Shown here piece by piece: positions 1-8,956 of a DNA stretch of 64,000 bases. Source of the DNA: Sorangium cellulosum So0157-2. GTDB lineage: Bacteria > Myxococcota_A > Polyangia > Polyangiales > Polyangiaceae. The stretch is taken from the NCBI RefSeq assembly GCF_000418325.1, contig NC_021658.1, positions 3,472,001 through 3,536,000 of the forward strand, in the 5' to 3' direction. Positions within the stretch are counted from its first letter, which is position 1; each line of letters opens with the position of its first letter. The notes under the pieces were generated by a model. The model made no database searches. It was not told the DNA's origin and worked only from the letters and a program-made list of their open reading frames with translations. The position numbers and the translations under genes are program-made.

Positions 1-3000
1 TCGAGGTCGCTGTCGTCGAGCGCCGGCGCCTCCTCGTCCGACGGCGGCGGCGCTCGCGAGGGCAGCGGCGGCGGCGCTCGCGAGGGCAGCTGCGGCGGCT
101 TCGGCAGGAGCGACAGCCGCGCGTGCGCGTCGGCCAGCTTGCGATCGGCCTCGCGCAGGCGCCGGTTCAGCACCCGGATCACGGCGTCGGCGATCTCGGC
201 CGTCTCCCGCACCGCCTCGTGGAAGTCCTCGGCGGAGACCCGGAGCAGCTCCGCGTCCTCGGTGACCACGGCGGTCGAGCCCCGCGGCTCGCTGTCGAAC
301 AGCGACATCTCGCCGAAGACGTCGTTCGCGCCGAGCCGCGCGATCTCGCGGCCGTCCAGGGTGAGGCTCACCTCGCCCGAGATGATCGAGTAGAGCGCGC
401 CGCCCGGCTCGCCCTGGCGGAAGATGACGTCGCCCCGGGCCAGCGAGACCACGAGCGAGCCGCGCGCCAGCGCCACGAGATCGTCGCCGGCCACGCGCGA
501 GAACAGCGGGACACGCTGGAGGAACAGGACCTTCTCGATGGTTGTGTACATCTCGTCCTCGGGATCGATGCCGGTGCCGCCGGTGACCGCCCAGTATCGC
601 GCGTAACGCGCCACCGCGGGATCCTCGTCGGCCCGCAGCGCGGCGAGGCGCTCGGCGGCGCCGGGCGGCGCCGTGACCGCGATCGCGATGGCGGCGGCCT
701 CGCGGACGAGCGGGTCGGGGTCCCAGGTCGCGGCGAGCGCGTCCGCGGCCGCGCCGGAGATGGCGCGCCGCGCGACGGCGTCGAGCGCGAGCGCGGCGCT
801 GTAGGGCTCGCCGCGCACGAGCTCGCGGCGGATCCAGGCGACGGCGTCGGCCTCGGGCGGCATCGGCCTCCGGGGGAACTCGGCCGAGAGCGCGAGCAGG
901 CGCTCGACGAGGGAGACGAGGCGCTCGCGCAGCGGCCGGTCGAGGAGCGACTCCAGCACCTCGAACGCGTTGGCCCGCAGCGCCGGATCGGGGCCGAAGA
1001 CGTGGGTGCGCACCAGGGCGACGACCTCGCGCGGGTAGGCGAGCTCGCACAGCCGGAGCACGCGGATGATCCCCTTCCGCAGGCGGCGGAGCAGGTGCTG
1101 ATCGAGCAGCGGGCCCGCGACGCGGGGGCGCGCCGCGATGTACGCCTCGCGCGTGCGGACGTGCTCGACCGTCTCGTCGTCGATGCAGGCGCGGATGCGC
1201 CGGAGGGGGGCCGGCGGCGCGCGCAGCGCGAGGCGCAGGCGCGAGGCCGACGCGAGCACCTTCTGGCGGAGGGCCTCGTTCGGGTGGTCGATCTGGGCGA
1301 GCAGCGCGTCGAGGGCGCCGTGGCTGGAGAGCCGCGCGAGCACCCGCGGGAGCGCGAGCCGCGCGGCGCGCGGGGTGCCGTCGTCGTCGAGGCGCGCCGC
1401 GAGCTCGGGGATGGCGGCGTCGCCGAGCGCCTCGATGGCCCGGGCCGCGGCCGACGCGAGGGCGCGCTCGGCGAGGGCGTCCGCGAGCAGGGGGAGCAGG
1501 CGCGGATCGGCGACGCTCGACGAGGAGCGCACGGCCGCGCGGCGCACCGCGGGGTCGGGGTCGCCGATGAGCCGCGCGAGCGCGCGCTGGAGCGACGCGT
1601 GGCCGACCATGCCGAGGATGCGGGCGGCGGCGACGCGGTCGCGGGGGGAGGGGCTCTCGAGCAGCGCGCGCAGCCGCGGCGCGCCCTCGAGCATGCCGTC
1701 GAGGCCGCAGTAGCGCAGGAGCGCGGCGATCGCGGCGGCCCGGAGCTCGTCGTCGCCGGGCGCGCCGGCGGAGGCGCCGCGGGGCGCGTCGCTCTCCCGC
1801 GCGAGCGCGAGCAGCTCGTCGTGGGCGTCCTCCCGCAAGAGCGCCGCCAGGGCGTCGACCGCGGCGACGCGGACCGCGGTGTTCCGGTCGCGGATCGCCG
1901 CGCGCGCGATCTCGGCGCCCTCTTCGTGCTCGAGCTCCGCCGCGAGGCGCACCGCGAGCGCGCGCACCCTGGCCGAGCCGTGGCGCGCGAGCGCGGGCAC
2001 GGCCTCGCGCACGAGGGCGGGGTCGAGCTGGCGGAGCTGATCGACGGCGAAGAGCACCTGCGTCATGGCGCGGCTGTAGAGCGCCTCCTGGAGGATCGCG
2101 CGCGTCTGCGGGCCGTAGACGACGCTGTCCGGCCCGATCTGGCGGCGCATCAAGGTCCGGCGCATGGCGTCGAAGTAGCCGCGCCGCACGAGCGGGATGA
2201 GGGCGATGGTGGCGACGCAGAGCGGCAGGCAGTAGAGGCCGAGGCGCGCGGCCTCCTCGACGAGCGCGGGGCCGGTGGCGGCGGTGGGCGCGAGGGCGAG
2301 CAGCAGCAGCGCGCCGAGGCCGTAGCCGAGGGGCTTGGCGATCGCGGAGACGAGCGTCCGCACCCGCTCCCGGAGCGCCGGCGGGAACGGGAAGAAGAGC
2401 AGCTGCATCGTCGCGTCGTAGATCGTGAACTGGAGCGCGTTGTCGCTCAGCTTCATGATGGAGGCGAAGGCGAGCGAGGGGGTCGCGACCAGCGCGGCGG
2501 TGCTGGCGGTGAACGCGGCGGGCATGGCGAGCAGCCCGCCGAGCACGCCGTGGCGGCGGAGGACCGCCGGCGTCGCGCCGAGCTGCACGAGCAGGCCGAT
2601 CACGCCGACGGCGCCGTAGAGGTGCGCCATGAACCGGGCGAGATCGTCGCGGTCGGGGTAGGCGGTGAGGGCGATCGCCTTGAACTGGTAGTCGCCGACC
2701 GTGAGCACGGTGAAGAGGAGGAGCGTCAGGAGCGCGATGGTGAGGGCGTAGCGCGATCGCCACACTTCCATGCGGGGGAGGCGGGCCTGGATGCGCTCGT
2801 CGTCGCCGGACGGGGGCCGCTCCAGCGGGTGCCGCCGCGCGAGCGCCGTGGTGAGCGAGGCCATGGCGAGCAGGGCGGCGATGAGCACGAACAGCAGGTT
2901 CTCGGTGCCGATCCACGTCACGACGAGGCCGGTCCCGAAGCCGCAGGCGACGGTGCCGACGACGCGGCCGCTGCCGATCAGGCCGAAGAGGCGCTTGGCG

Positions 3001-3602
3001 CTGCGCGCGTCGTGCAGGTCCTGGGCGACGGCCCAGACGAGGACGGCGGTGAAGTTCGCGATGATCTCGGACCAGATGTAGAAGACGAGGATCGCGCCGC
3101 GCACCTCCTGGCCGATGAGCACGCGCAGGAGCGCGAACGTGATCGCGCCGAACAGGGCGAAGGCGACGCACAGGCGGGCGCGCGGCAGGCGGCGGGCGAT
3201 GCGGTCGTAGGCGAGCGCCGCGACCGCGGAGGCGGCGCCGTACACGATCCACATCGGCGCGATCCAGGTGACGGGGAACCTGGTGAGGAAGAGCGCGTCG
3301 CGCGCCGAGCGGCCGACCACGAAGATGAGGGCGGCGAGGAAGAGCAGGCAGAAGAGCAGCGCGCTCCGGTGCAGCTCGACGCGGGTGAGGGTGACGCCGA
3401 GGACGGCGGTGTCGGTGCTCGGCGGCGCGCCGCTCGGCGGCAGCCGGCTGGGCCGGCTCGACGTCGGGCGCACGGACGGGGCGGACCCGGGCGCAGGCGC
3501 GCCGTCCGGGCGCGCGCTCGGCTGCCCGGAGCGCTGCGGCTCCGGAGCGGCCGCGCGCCCCTTCGCGCTCGGCTCCGCGGGAGCTGCGTCGGTCGGGTCC
3601 AC
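1..3602 (-). CDS. Npt1/Npt2-like transporter with HEAT repeats and C-terminal cyclic-nucleotide-binding domain (partial)
   Basis: About 1,200 residues are visible; the C-terminus runs off the left edge. A Pro/Ala-rich cytoplasmic leader (1-60) is followed by roughly 12 hydrophobic segments (about 65-470) resembling the nucleotide:cation antiporter-like MFS proteins of free-living bacteria (VVGRSARDALFLTRFP near the first helix). Residues about 480-1000 are HEAT-like helical repeats (repeated DPxxRxxAxxAL patterns). A cNMP-binding domain covers about 1024-1125, with the phosphate-cassette-like stretch FGEMSLFDSEPRGSTAVV. A Pro/Ser tail follows. The layout suggests a membrane carrier or sensor gated by cAMP/cGMP; the substrate cannot be read. 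I chose the GTG at 3602. The frame stays open somewhat further upstream, so the start is uncertain. Confidence 0.82.
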   Translation of the reverse strand, partial: MDPTDAAPAEPSAKGRAAAPEPQRSGQPSARPDGAPAPGSAPSVRPTSSRPSRLPPSGAPPSTDTAVLGVTLTRVELHRSALLFCLLFLAALIFVVGRSARDALFLTRFPVTWIAPMWIVYGAASAVAALAYDRIARRLPRARLCVAFALFGAITFALLRVLIGQEVRGAILVFYIWSEIIANFTAVLVWAVAQDLHDARSAKRLFGLIGSGRVVGTVACGFGTGLVVTWIGTENLLFVLIAALLAMASLTTALARRHPLERPPSGDDERIQARLPRMEVWRSRYALTIALLTLLLFTVLTVGDYQFKAIALTAYPDRDDLARFMAHLYGAVGVIGLLVQLGATPAVLRRHGVLGGLLAMPAAFTASTAALVATPSLAFASIMKLSDNALQFTIYDATMQLLFFPFPPALRERVRTLVSAIAKPLGYGLGALLLLALAPTAATGPALVEEAARLGLYCLPLCVATIALIPLVRRGYFDAMRRTLMRRQIGPDSVVYGPQTRAILQEALYSRAMTQVLFAVDQLRQLDPALVREAVPALARHGSARVRALAVRLAAELEHEEGAEIARAAIRDRNTAVRVAAVDALAALLREDAHDELLALARESDAPRGASAGAPGDDELRAAAIAALLRYCGLDGMLEGAPRLRALLESPSPRDRVAAARILGMVGHASLQRALARLIGDPDPAVRRAAVRSSSSVADPRLLPLLADALAERALASAAARAIEALGDAAIPELAARLDDDGTPRAARLALPRVLARLSSHGALDALLAQIDHPNEALRQKVLASASRLRLALRAPPAPLRRIRACIDDETVEHVRTREAYIAARPRVAGPLLDQHLLRRLRKGIIRVLRLCELAYPREVVALVRTHVFGPDPALRANAFEVLESLLDRPLRERLVSLVERLLALSAEFPRRPMPPEADAVAWIRRELVRGEPYSAALALDAVARRAISGAAADALAATWDPDPLVREAAAIAIAVTAPPGAAERLAALRADEDPAVARYARYWAVTGGTGIDPEDEMYTTIEKVLFLQRVPLFSRVAGDDLVALARGSLVVSLARGDVIFRQGEPGGALYSIISGEVSLTLDGREIARLGANDVFGEMSLFDSEPRGSTAVVTEDAELLRVSAEDFHEAVRETAEIADAVIRVLNRRLREADRKLADAHARLSLLPKPPQLPSRAPPPLPSRAPPPSDEEAPALDDSDL

Positions 3603-3980
3603 CGGCCCCAGGCTAGCCGAGCTCTCTCGAAGAGCGCGTGCTTCAGGCCATGCGGCGCGTCCGGCGTCGCGGCGCGGCGCGCCGGCCCGCTCGCCCCCGC
3701 GCGCCGCGGCGCCGCTGCTCCCCCGCGCGCCGCGGCGCCGCTGCCAACTTGTCAGGAACGGACCGCGAGGGTGGCCAGCTCGTCATTTCGCGCGTCGCCG
3801 ATGTGGGCATCGAGGCGCCCTGCGGCGGGGGCGGCCGAGGGGTCCTCGGTGCTTCCGAGCGCGGCGGACGCGGGGTTCGGACGGGGCTCCGACTGGGGCA
3901 GAGGCGCCGTTTCCCTGCTGCGCGGAGGGCTGTGCGAGGCATTTGCGGCGTGGTACGAGCTGTGCTGAAAGGACCCGCCC
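3603..3980. other. Divergent intergenic region, no gene seen
   Basis: It separates the leftward transporter from the rightward envelope pair and must hold both promoters, but I see no convincing sigma-70 boxes. Positions 3695-3744 hold two near-perfect head-to-tail copies of a 26-bp GC-only sequence starting CCCCGCGCGCC. An AAAGGA stretch just before 3981 is the likely ribosome binding site of the next gene. Confidence 0.5.
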
Positions 3981-5162
3981 ATGGACACGACAAGGACTCT
4001 CGTGCGGCTCCGGCCGCGAGGGCGGCGGCACCTCGCCCGGATGTGCGCGGCGGCGCTCGCGGCGGCGGCGCTCGCCGGAGGCGCGCGCCGGGCCGATGCG
4101 ACGGTGACCATCAGCACCGACGTGGATCGCACCGGGGACAGGCGCCAGGACGCGCAGAACCCGCTCTGGATCAGCCGCGAGGATTGCCTGACGGACAACG
4201 ATCTGCGCTTCACGGTCACGCTGAGGGATTTCTCGACCAGCCAGACGCTCGAGGTCTGGGTCAGCGAGTCGCAGGACTGCACGCTCTACTCGAACCGCGA
4301 CACGGGCACGCGATGCCGGAAGGTCACGGCCGTGTCGCCCCTCCGCGAGACGATGGACATCGAGCTGTCGTCCAAGGAGATCGCGGCGGCCCTCGGCGCC
4401 GAGGAGTGCGAGGGCACGCGGTCCAGCACCGGCGCGGTGTCGGTCACCATGTACTTCATGCGGCTCGAGTCCCTGGACGAGGACGAGCCGGATCACGCGA
4501 AGTGGGAGAGCACCAAGCTGGATCTCCAGGGCCCGAAGCCGCCGACGGAGGTCGAGGCGCACCCCGGCGATGGTCGTCTCCTCGTCGACTTCAAGCAGAA
4601 CGAGGACGAGGACGTGGAGGGGTACTATCTCTACTGCGACGGAGGGGGGCAGTCCTCGCCCGGCGCGGGCGGGGCGGGGGCCGGCGGAGGCGACGACGGC
4701 GCGGGGGCGGCCGGCGGCGGGAGCGGGGGTGGAGCGACGGGAGGTGGCAGCTCCGGATGCGGGGCGTCGCGCCTGGTCCCCGGGGAGGTCCCGGCGACCG
4801 CGTTGCGGTGCGGCAAGGTCGGGAAGGCCAACCGTGGCGAGGCGGCGAAGTTCGAGGACGGCGCGGCGATCGCCAACGGCACGTCGTACGTCGTCGGCGT
4901 CGCGGCCTATGACCTCGTGGGCAATGCCGGCCCGCTGTCGGAGCTGTCCTGCGCGACGCCGGTCGAGGTCGACGGGTTCTTCGAGAAGTACCGGGAAGCC
5001 GGCGGGCAGGCCGGCGGCGGGTTCTGCAGCGTCGGGGGGCCGGTCGGGGCCGGCCGGTGGGTGTCGGCGCCGCTCGGCGTGGTCGTGGCTGGCGCGGCGC
5101 TCGGTCTGTGGCGCAGGGGCCGCCGCCTTCGCGCGCGTTCCATCAAGCAGGAGAGCCAATGA
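3981..5162 (+). CDS. Secreted protein with MYXO-CTERM-like C-terminal anchor (MXAN_2561-like)
   Basis: Protein of 393 aa. An Arg-rich N-terminus and an Ala-rich signal peptide (about 20-40) are followed by a beta-rich ectodomain with paired cysteines. A Gly/Ala low-complexity loop (about 225-255) interrupts a fibronectin-like stretch (GYYLYCDG before it, ANGTSYVVGVAAYD after it). The C-terminus has a Cys in a Gly-rich context (GGGFCSVGG), a hydrophobic helix and then RRGRR, which is the plan of MYXO-CTERM surface-sorting tails. Its TGA overlaps the next ATG, so it is co-transcribed with the beta-barrel. By context it matches the myxobacterial pair MXAN_2561/MXAN_2562; the biochemical role is unknown. 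Confidence 0.75.
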   Translation: MDTTRTLVRLRPRGRRHLARMCAAALAAAALAGGARRADATVTISTDVDRTGDRRQDAQNPLWISREDCLTDNDLRFTVTLRDFSTSQTLEVWVSESQDCTLYSNRDTGTRCRKVTAVSPLRETMDIELSSKEIAAALGAEECEGTRSSTGAVSVTMYFMRLESLDEDEPDHAKWESTKLDLQGPKPPTEVEAHPGDGRLLVDFKQNEDEDVEGYYLYCDGGGQSSPGAGGAGAGGGDDGAGAAGGGSGGGATGGGSSGCGASRLVPGEVPATALRCGKVGKANRGEAAKFEDGAAIANGTSYVVGVAAYDLVGNAGPLSELSCATPVEVDGFFEKYREAGGQAGGGFCSVGGPVGAGRWVSAPLGVVVAGAALGLWRRGRRLRARSIKQESQ

Positions 5163-5944
5163 ACCGTCATCTCCGTCATCTTGCTGCGGCGAGCCTCGCC
5201 GGCGGCGCGGCGCTCCTCGTCGTCTCCGCGGCCGGCGCGCAGACGAGGAGCGACTGGCGGCAGCACGATCGGGCGAGGATCCTGCGCGAGGAGCGCTATG
5301 CCTCGCCGCAGAGCTTCGCGTTCGAGCTCCGCTTCGCCCCGTACTCTCCGGAGATCGACGAGGAGTTCTCCGGCGCGGGCCCCTACGAGGGGACCTTCGG
5401 CGACGGCGCGCAGTTCTATTTCGGCATGGAGCTCGACTGGCTGCCGCTCCGGATCCCGTACGTCGGCGCGATCGGCCCGGGGCTCGGCTGGGGGTACACG
5501 TCGACGTCGGCGAAGGCGTTCGAGGCGGGCAGCGCCACGAGGGCCGAGGCGGAGGAGACCTCGCTCACCGTCATGCCGATGCACGTGTCCGCCGTCCTTC
5601 GCGGCGATGAGCTGATGCGCAGGACGGGCGTTCCGATCGTGCCCTACGCGAAGGCGGGGCTCGGCATGGGCCTTTGGTTCACGTCGTCCGGTCCTGGCAC
5701 GGCGGACGTCGATGGGGTCCGGGGCGAGGGCATCACCTGGGGCACGCACCTCGCGCTCGGCGCGATGCTCGCGCTCAACTGGATGGACCGCCGCGCGTCG
5801 TCGCAGCTCGACGAGACGACGGGCATCAACCACACCTACTTTTTCGGCGAGTGGATGTACGCGAACCTCGACGGGCTCGGCTCGAGCCCGCAGATGCACG
5901 TCGGCACCTCGACGTGGGTCCTGGGTCTGGCCCTCGACATGTGA
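5159..5944 (+). CDS. Outer-membrane beta-barrel protein (MXAN_2562-like)
   Basis: Protein of 261 aa with a Sec signal peptide (MNRHLRHLAAASLAGG to about residue 27, cleavage near AGAQ). Alternating amphipathic strands fill the rest: FAFELRFAPYSPEID at the start of the barrel and STWVLGLALDM at the C-terminus, which looks like a BAM-type terminal strand (final hydrophobic residue Met instead of Phe). The start is the ATG of an ATGA overlap with the upstream gene; the longer upstream reading lies inside that gene and was discarded. The overlap suggests translational coupling, and the two products probably act together at the cell surface. Confidence 0.75.
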   Translation: MNRHLRHLAAASLAGGAALLVVSAAGAQTRSDWRQHDRARILREERYASPQSFAFELRFAPYSPEIDEEFSGAGPYEGTFGDGAQFYFGMELDWLPLRIPYVGAIGPGLGWGYTSTSAKAFEAGSATRAEAEETSLTVMPMHVSAVLRGDELMRRTGVPIVPYAKAGLGMGLWFTSSGPGTADVDGVRGEGITWGTHLALGAMLALNWMDRRASSQLDETTGINHTYFFGEWMYANLDGLGSSPQMHVGTSTWVLGLALDM

Positions 5945-6006
5945 GACGCCGCGCCCGGCGCTTCCGCGGGGGAGCGCGGCGGTGGGGGCTCGCGTGAAGG
6001 GAGCGC

Positions 6007-6040
6007 GGCGCCGGGCGCCCGTGGGTGGGCGCGCGGCGCC
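6007..6040. terminator. GC-rich hairpin between convergent genes
   Basis: Nested inverted repeat: GGCGCC (6007-6012) pairs with GGCGCC (6035-6040), and inside it GCGCCC pairs with GGGCGC across a 6-nt loop. It lies between the convergent stop codons at 5944 and 6051. There is no T-tract, so intrinsic termination is an inference. Confidence 0.4.
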
Positions 6041-6050
6041 GGGGGTTCGC

Positions 6051-6641
6051 TCAGGGCGCGCCGTCGTCGAGCGGCGTGCGGCCGTCGTCCTCCTCGATCA
6101 CCGTCGTTCCCCGGGGTCGGGTCGTGGCCGGGCGGCGCGGGGGGCTGTCGCTCTCGAGGGCCTTGACGGTCTCCGGAGAAGGAGGCCCGAAGATGGGCAT
6201 CGCGAGCTCGCGCGCGGTGCCCTCGCGCTCGTAGGCGATCTTGAGCTCGCTCGCGCTGGCCAGGGCGCGATAGGCCGCGAACAGGTCGTCCGGGCGCTCG
6301 AGCGTCGTGCCGTTCACCTGGGTCACGACGTCGCCGGGCTTGAGCTCGATGGAGCTCCAGTCCGCGGGCAGCGCGAGGATCTTCCAGCCGATGAACGCGC
6401 CGGCCCGGATGACCTCCTCGACCGGGACGCGCCGCAGGATCCAGGGCGGGCCTTGCAGCAGCGCCCGGTCGACGTCGGCGCGGGCGAGCTGCCCGGCGGG
6501 CGCCGCCTGCTTGGCCGGGGCTGCGCTCGCCCCCTGCTTGGCCGGGGCCGCGGCCGGAGCGGCCGCCTGCTGCCCGCCGCACCCCGCGAGGGCGGACAAG
6601 GAGAGATATGCGCCGAGCATGAGCCTTCCGCGCGTCGACAT
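6051..6641 (-). CDS. PDZ-domain lipoprotein
   Basis: Protein of 196 aa. The N-terminus MSTRGRLMLGAYLSLSALAGC is a lipoprotein signal with Cys21 as the lipidation site. An Ala/Pro/Lys-rich linker (25-55) leads to a PDZ-like domain (about 80-150) with GWKILAL, LKPGDVVTQVNGTTLERPDDL and a closing strand ELKIAYEREG. This is the layout of the C-terminal PDZ of GspC-like or HtrA-like proteins, but there is no protease domain. A charged tail with TVIEEDDG ends the protein. It probably presents a peptide-binding domain in the periplasm; partners are unknown. An ATG seven codons downstream is an alternative start. Confidence 0.75.
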   Translation of the reverse strand: MSTRGRLMLGAYLSLSALAGCGGQQAAAPAAAPAKQGASAAPAKQAAPAGQLARADVDRALLQGPPWILRRVPVEEVIRAGAFIGWKILALPADWSSIELKPGDVVTQVNGTTLERPDDLFAAYRALASASELKIAYEREGTARELAMPIFGPPSPETVKALESDSPPRRPATTRPRGTTVIEEDDGRTPLDDGAP

Positions 6642-6666
6642 CGGCGGGACTATGCGCGGGAGACCC

Positions 6667-6794
6667 GAGGGGGCCAAGTAAGCTGCCGGCGCGCCGTGGA
6701 GGGGGCCAAGTAAGCTGCCGGCGCGCCGTGGAGGGGGCCAAGTAAGCTGCCGGCGCGCCGTGGAGGGGGCCAAGTAAGCTGCCGGCGCGCCGGG
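6667..6794. repeat. Four tandem copies of a 32-bp unit
   Basis: Four head-to-tail 32-bp units begin at 6667, 6699, 6731 and 6763. The core is CCAAGTAAGCTGCCGGCGCG, and each unit contains the palindrome GGCGCGCC. Only the last unit differs (G for T near its end). The array lies about 25 bp upstream of the PDZ lipoprotein start and before tRNA-Pro, so it could hold binding sites or be a slipped-strand expansion. Confidence 0.9.
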
Positions 6795-6879
6795 ACGATG
6801 GAAGCTGGCGGCGGAGCGGGCGAGCGCTTTGCAGGCGGCTCGTCGGGATCGCGGCAGGGGACGGGATCGTCGGAGAGGG

Positions 6880-6953
6880 TCGGGGAGGCGGGATTTGAAC
6901 CCGCGACAACGAGCACCCAAAGCTCGTGCACTACCGGACTGTGCGACTCCCCG
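6880..6953 (-). tRNA. tRNA-Pro (anticodon TGG)
   Basis: Reading the minus strand, the acceptor CGGGGAG pairs with CTCCCCG, the D-stem is GCAC/GTGC, the anticodon stem CGAGC/GCTCG encloses TTTGGGT (anticodon TGG) and the T-arm is GCGGG-TTCAAAT-CCCGC. The discriminator base is A. The terminal CCA is not encoded (CCC follows), so it must be added after transcription. Confidence 0.95.
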
Positions 6954-7106
6954 GGCGGAACGTCCGCGAGCGGGACCATAGACGACGTGTCTTGCCGGGG
7001 CAAGCCAGCTCGCTCGGGCGCCCGGGTCTGCGGGGGCGTGGGGCGCGCGGTTTTTGTGCGGTTTTCGTGCGGTTTTTCGGTGCGGCACCGCGAGAAAGGC
7101 GCTGAG

Positions 7107-7535
7107 ATGCGGGGCTGCATGGGCGAGACGCTGCCGTCGCTGTCGGTCCATCACCTGGCCGTGGTCGTGCGCGATCTCGAGCGGGCGGAGGCGTTCTATG
7201 CGGGCGTCCTCGGGCTACCGGTGGTGCGGCGCTGGACGGACGAGGCCGGAGCGCCGCGGTCGGTGTGGCTCGGGCTCGGGGGCGGCGCCTTCCTGGCCGT
7301 GGAGCGGGCGGCGGCCGCCGGGCCGACGCGCTCGGACGAGGCGCCGGGCTGGCACTGCGTCGCGCTGGGGATCGCCCCGTCCGAGCGCGAGGCGTGGCGC
7401 CGCCGGCTGGCCGCGGCGGGCGTGGCCGTCGAGCGGGAGAGCGCCTACACGATGTACGCCCGCGATCCCGAGGGGAACCTGGTGGCGCTCAGCCACTACC
7501 CGGAGCCGCAGGTGCCGCGGCTGGACGCGGGCTGA
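7107..7535 (+). CDS. VOC-family (glyoxalase/bleomycin-resistance fold) protein
   Basis: Protein of 142 aa, the usual length of a single VOC unit made of two beta-alpha-beta-beta-beta modules. The first module is SVHHLAVVVRDLERAEAFYAGVLG and the second is WHCVALGI through YARDPEGNLVALSHY. Metal ligands typical of the family can be assigned (His in VHHLAV, Glu in FLAVE, His in GWHCVAL, Glu in PEGNLVAL). The substrate is not predictable. The ATG at 7107 follows GAAAGG at a good distance; a second in-frame ATG lies at 7119. It is a single gene between two tRNA genes. Confidence 0.8.
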   Translation: MRGCMGETLPSLSVHHLAVVVRDLERAEAFYAGVLGLPVVRRWTDEAGAPRSVWLGLGGGAFLAVERAAAAGPTRSDEAPGWHCVALGIAPSEREAWRRRLAAAGVAVERESAYTMYARDPEGNLVALSHYPEPQVPRLDAG

Positions 7536-7735
7536 TCGCGTGCTGGGGGCGTGCCGGCGGCGTGCCTGTGCGGAACGCGGGGCCGGCGCGCAGGGAGGAG
7601 GCGCGGCGCGCCGCGAAGGCAGTGCGCGTCGAGCGCGGGGATGAGAAGATGGAAGGTCGGGCGGCGAGCCAGCCCGCTGGAAGCTGCTCGAGGGCAAGCG
7701 CGTCGAAGGGGAACGAACGAGCCGGAGGTTTTTAG

Positions 7736-8716
7736 ATGCCGCGTTCAACGTCCGATTCCGTGTCGCCTGATGGTCCTGTGTCGCTCGTGCTCCCCTTCGG
7801 GGCGATGGGGCTCGTGGGCGGCTGGCTCACCGCAGACAGCTTCCATCTCCCGGACCGCTCGGTCCATTGCCTGCTCGCGGGCGTGACGCCGGTCGTCGCG
7901 GGGCTCCTGGGCCACTACATGACGAGCCGGATCGGGGGCGTGGGGAGCGCCGGCGCGGCGGCGCCGGGCGCGGCCGCGGGATGGGCGGACCGGCCGGGGG
8001 GGGCGAGCGGACCGGGGCGGTGGACCCGGCGGGGGCCGATCGCGGCGAGCCTGCTCTCGCTGTGGGCCATCGTGGTGGCCGGCGTCGTCAACGGCATGAC
8101 CGTCGGGCTCGTGCTGGGGCCGGTGGGGATGCTCGTCGGCGCGCCGTTCGGGGCCGTGTTCTCGCTGCCGTTCGTTCCGGCGCTCGCGGTGGTGCTGCTC
8201 GCGGCGAACCGCGTCGGGAGGGCGCGCGCAGGCTCGGTCGTGGCGCAGGCGGATCGGCGCGCGGTGTGGTCGGCGACGGCGGCGGTGACCGCGGCGGCGG
8301 CGCTGGCGGCGCCGGCGCTGTTCGGGAGGCCGGCGGTGCCCGAGGTGGGGCTCGCGGTGGCGGCGGTCGGGCTCGCCGTGGTGGGAGCGCTGTTCGTGAT
8401 CGACGCCGTGGCGCTGGCGAAGGTGCTGACGCTGCCGCTGCCGCGGAGGCTGATCGGGGCGGAGGAGGCGGGAGAGGGCGGGGCGGGGACCACGGGGATC
8501 ATGGGGACGGGGGAGAGGGTCGACTTCGGCTTCGGGGACGAGGTGCGGGTCGAGGTGGTGCAGCCGACCCACGCCTACCGCGGGGCGCCGCAGGTCGCCC
8601 GGGTGGTGCGGGGGAACCGGGAGCGCGCGGTGGGGGCGTTGCGGGCAGGGCTGGCGCGGGGTGGGATCGCGCTGGCGATCGGGGCGGCGCTCTGGGGAGG
8701 GCCGTGGACGACGTGA
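7736..8716 (+). CDS. Multi-pass membrane protein of unknown function
   Basis: Protein of 326 aa with about six hydrophobic segments: near residues 15-30, 42-60, 100-118, 124-155, 178-197 and 205-225. A Gly/Ala-rich loop lies around 70-95. A soluble tail of about 80 residues contains FGFGDEVRVEVVQPTHAYRG, followed by a final hydrophobic stretch. I do not recognise the family. The start is supported by GGAGG seven bases upstream. Similar layouts (membrane core plus short cytoplasmic domain) are common among myxobacterial orphan proteins. Confidence 0.6.
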   Translation: MPRSTSDSVSPDGPVSLVLPFGAMGLVGGWLTADSFHLPDRSVHCLLAGVTPVVAGLLGHYMTSRIGGVGSAGAAAPGAAAGWADRPGGASGPGRWTRRGPIAASLLSLWAIVVAGVVNGMTVGLVLGPVGMLVGAPFGAVFSLPFVPALAVVLLAANRVGRARAGSVVAQADRRAVWSATAAVTAAAALAAPALFGRPAVPEVGLAVAAVGLAVVGALFVIDAVALAKVLTLPLPRRLIGAEEAGEGGAGTTGIMGTGERVDFGFGDEVRVEVVQPTHAYRGAPQVARVVRGNRERAVGALRAGLARGGIALAIGAALWGGPWTT

Positions 8717-8832
8717 GCGAGGGGCGGGGAGGGCGGGGCGGGGAGGGGATGAAGGCGGAGGAGCGGCGGGACGGACGGAGAGGAAGCGGAAGGGCGGACT
8801 GAACGAAGAGGCGGCCAGGGATCGGGCTTGAT

Positions 8833-8850
8833 GCACACGACGAGGTGTGC
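8833..8850. terminator. Short perfect hairpin after the membrane-protein gene
   Basis: GCACAC and GTGTGC form a 6-bp stem with a 6-nt loop, 117 bp past the stop codon and 34 bp before tRNA-Arg. It may end the upstream transcript; no T-run follows. Just after it, 8860-8870 repeats the first 11 bases of the tRNA gene (GCCCCCGTAGC). Confidence 0.3.
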
Positions 8851-8883
8851 CAGGGTCCCGCCCCCGTAGCGGCTGATGCCCCT

Positions 8884-8956
8884 GCCCCCGTAGCTCAGTG
8901 GATAGAGCAGCGGTTTCCTAAACCGAAGGTCGCAAGTTCAATTCTTGCCGGGGGTG
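8884..8956 (+). tRNA. tRNA-Arg (anticodon CCT)
   Basis: Acceptor GCCCCCG pairs with CGGGGGT (terminal G-U), the D-arm is GCTC/GAGC, the anticodon loop is TTCCTAA (CCT) in a stem with one G-A mismatch at its base, and the T-arm is GCAAG-TTCAATT-CTTGC. CCA is not encoded. Accessory DNA starts directly downstream, so this tRNA may be an island attachment point, though no second copy of its 3' end was found in the window. Confidence 0.93.

Noticed and set aside
123..3968. Rightward 1,281-codon open frame
   Set aside because: It is antisense to the transporter/HEAT/cNMP gene. Its translation is Arg/Gly/Glu-rich without any domain, as expected from the third-codon GC bias of the opposite strand.
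6667..6794. 32-bp tandem repeats as a CRISPR
   Set aside because: The units touch without spacers.
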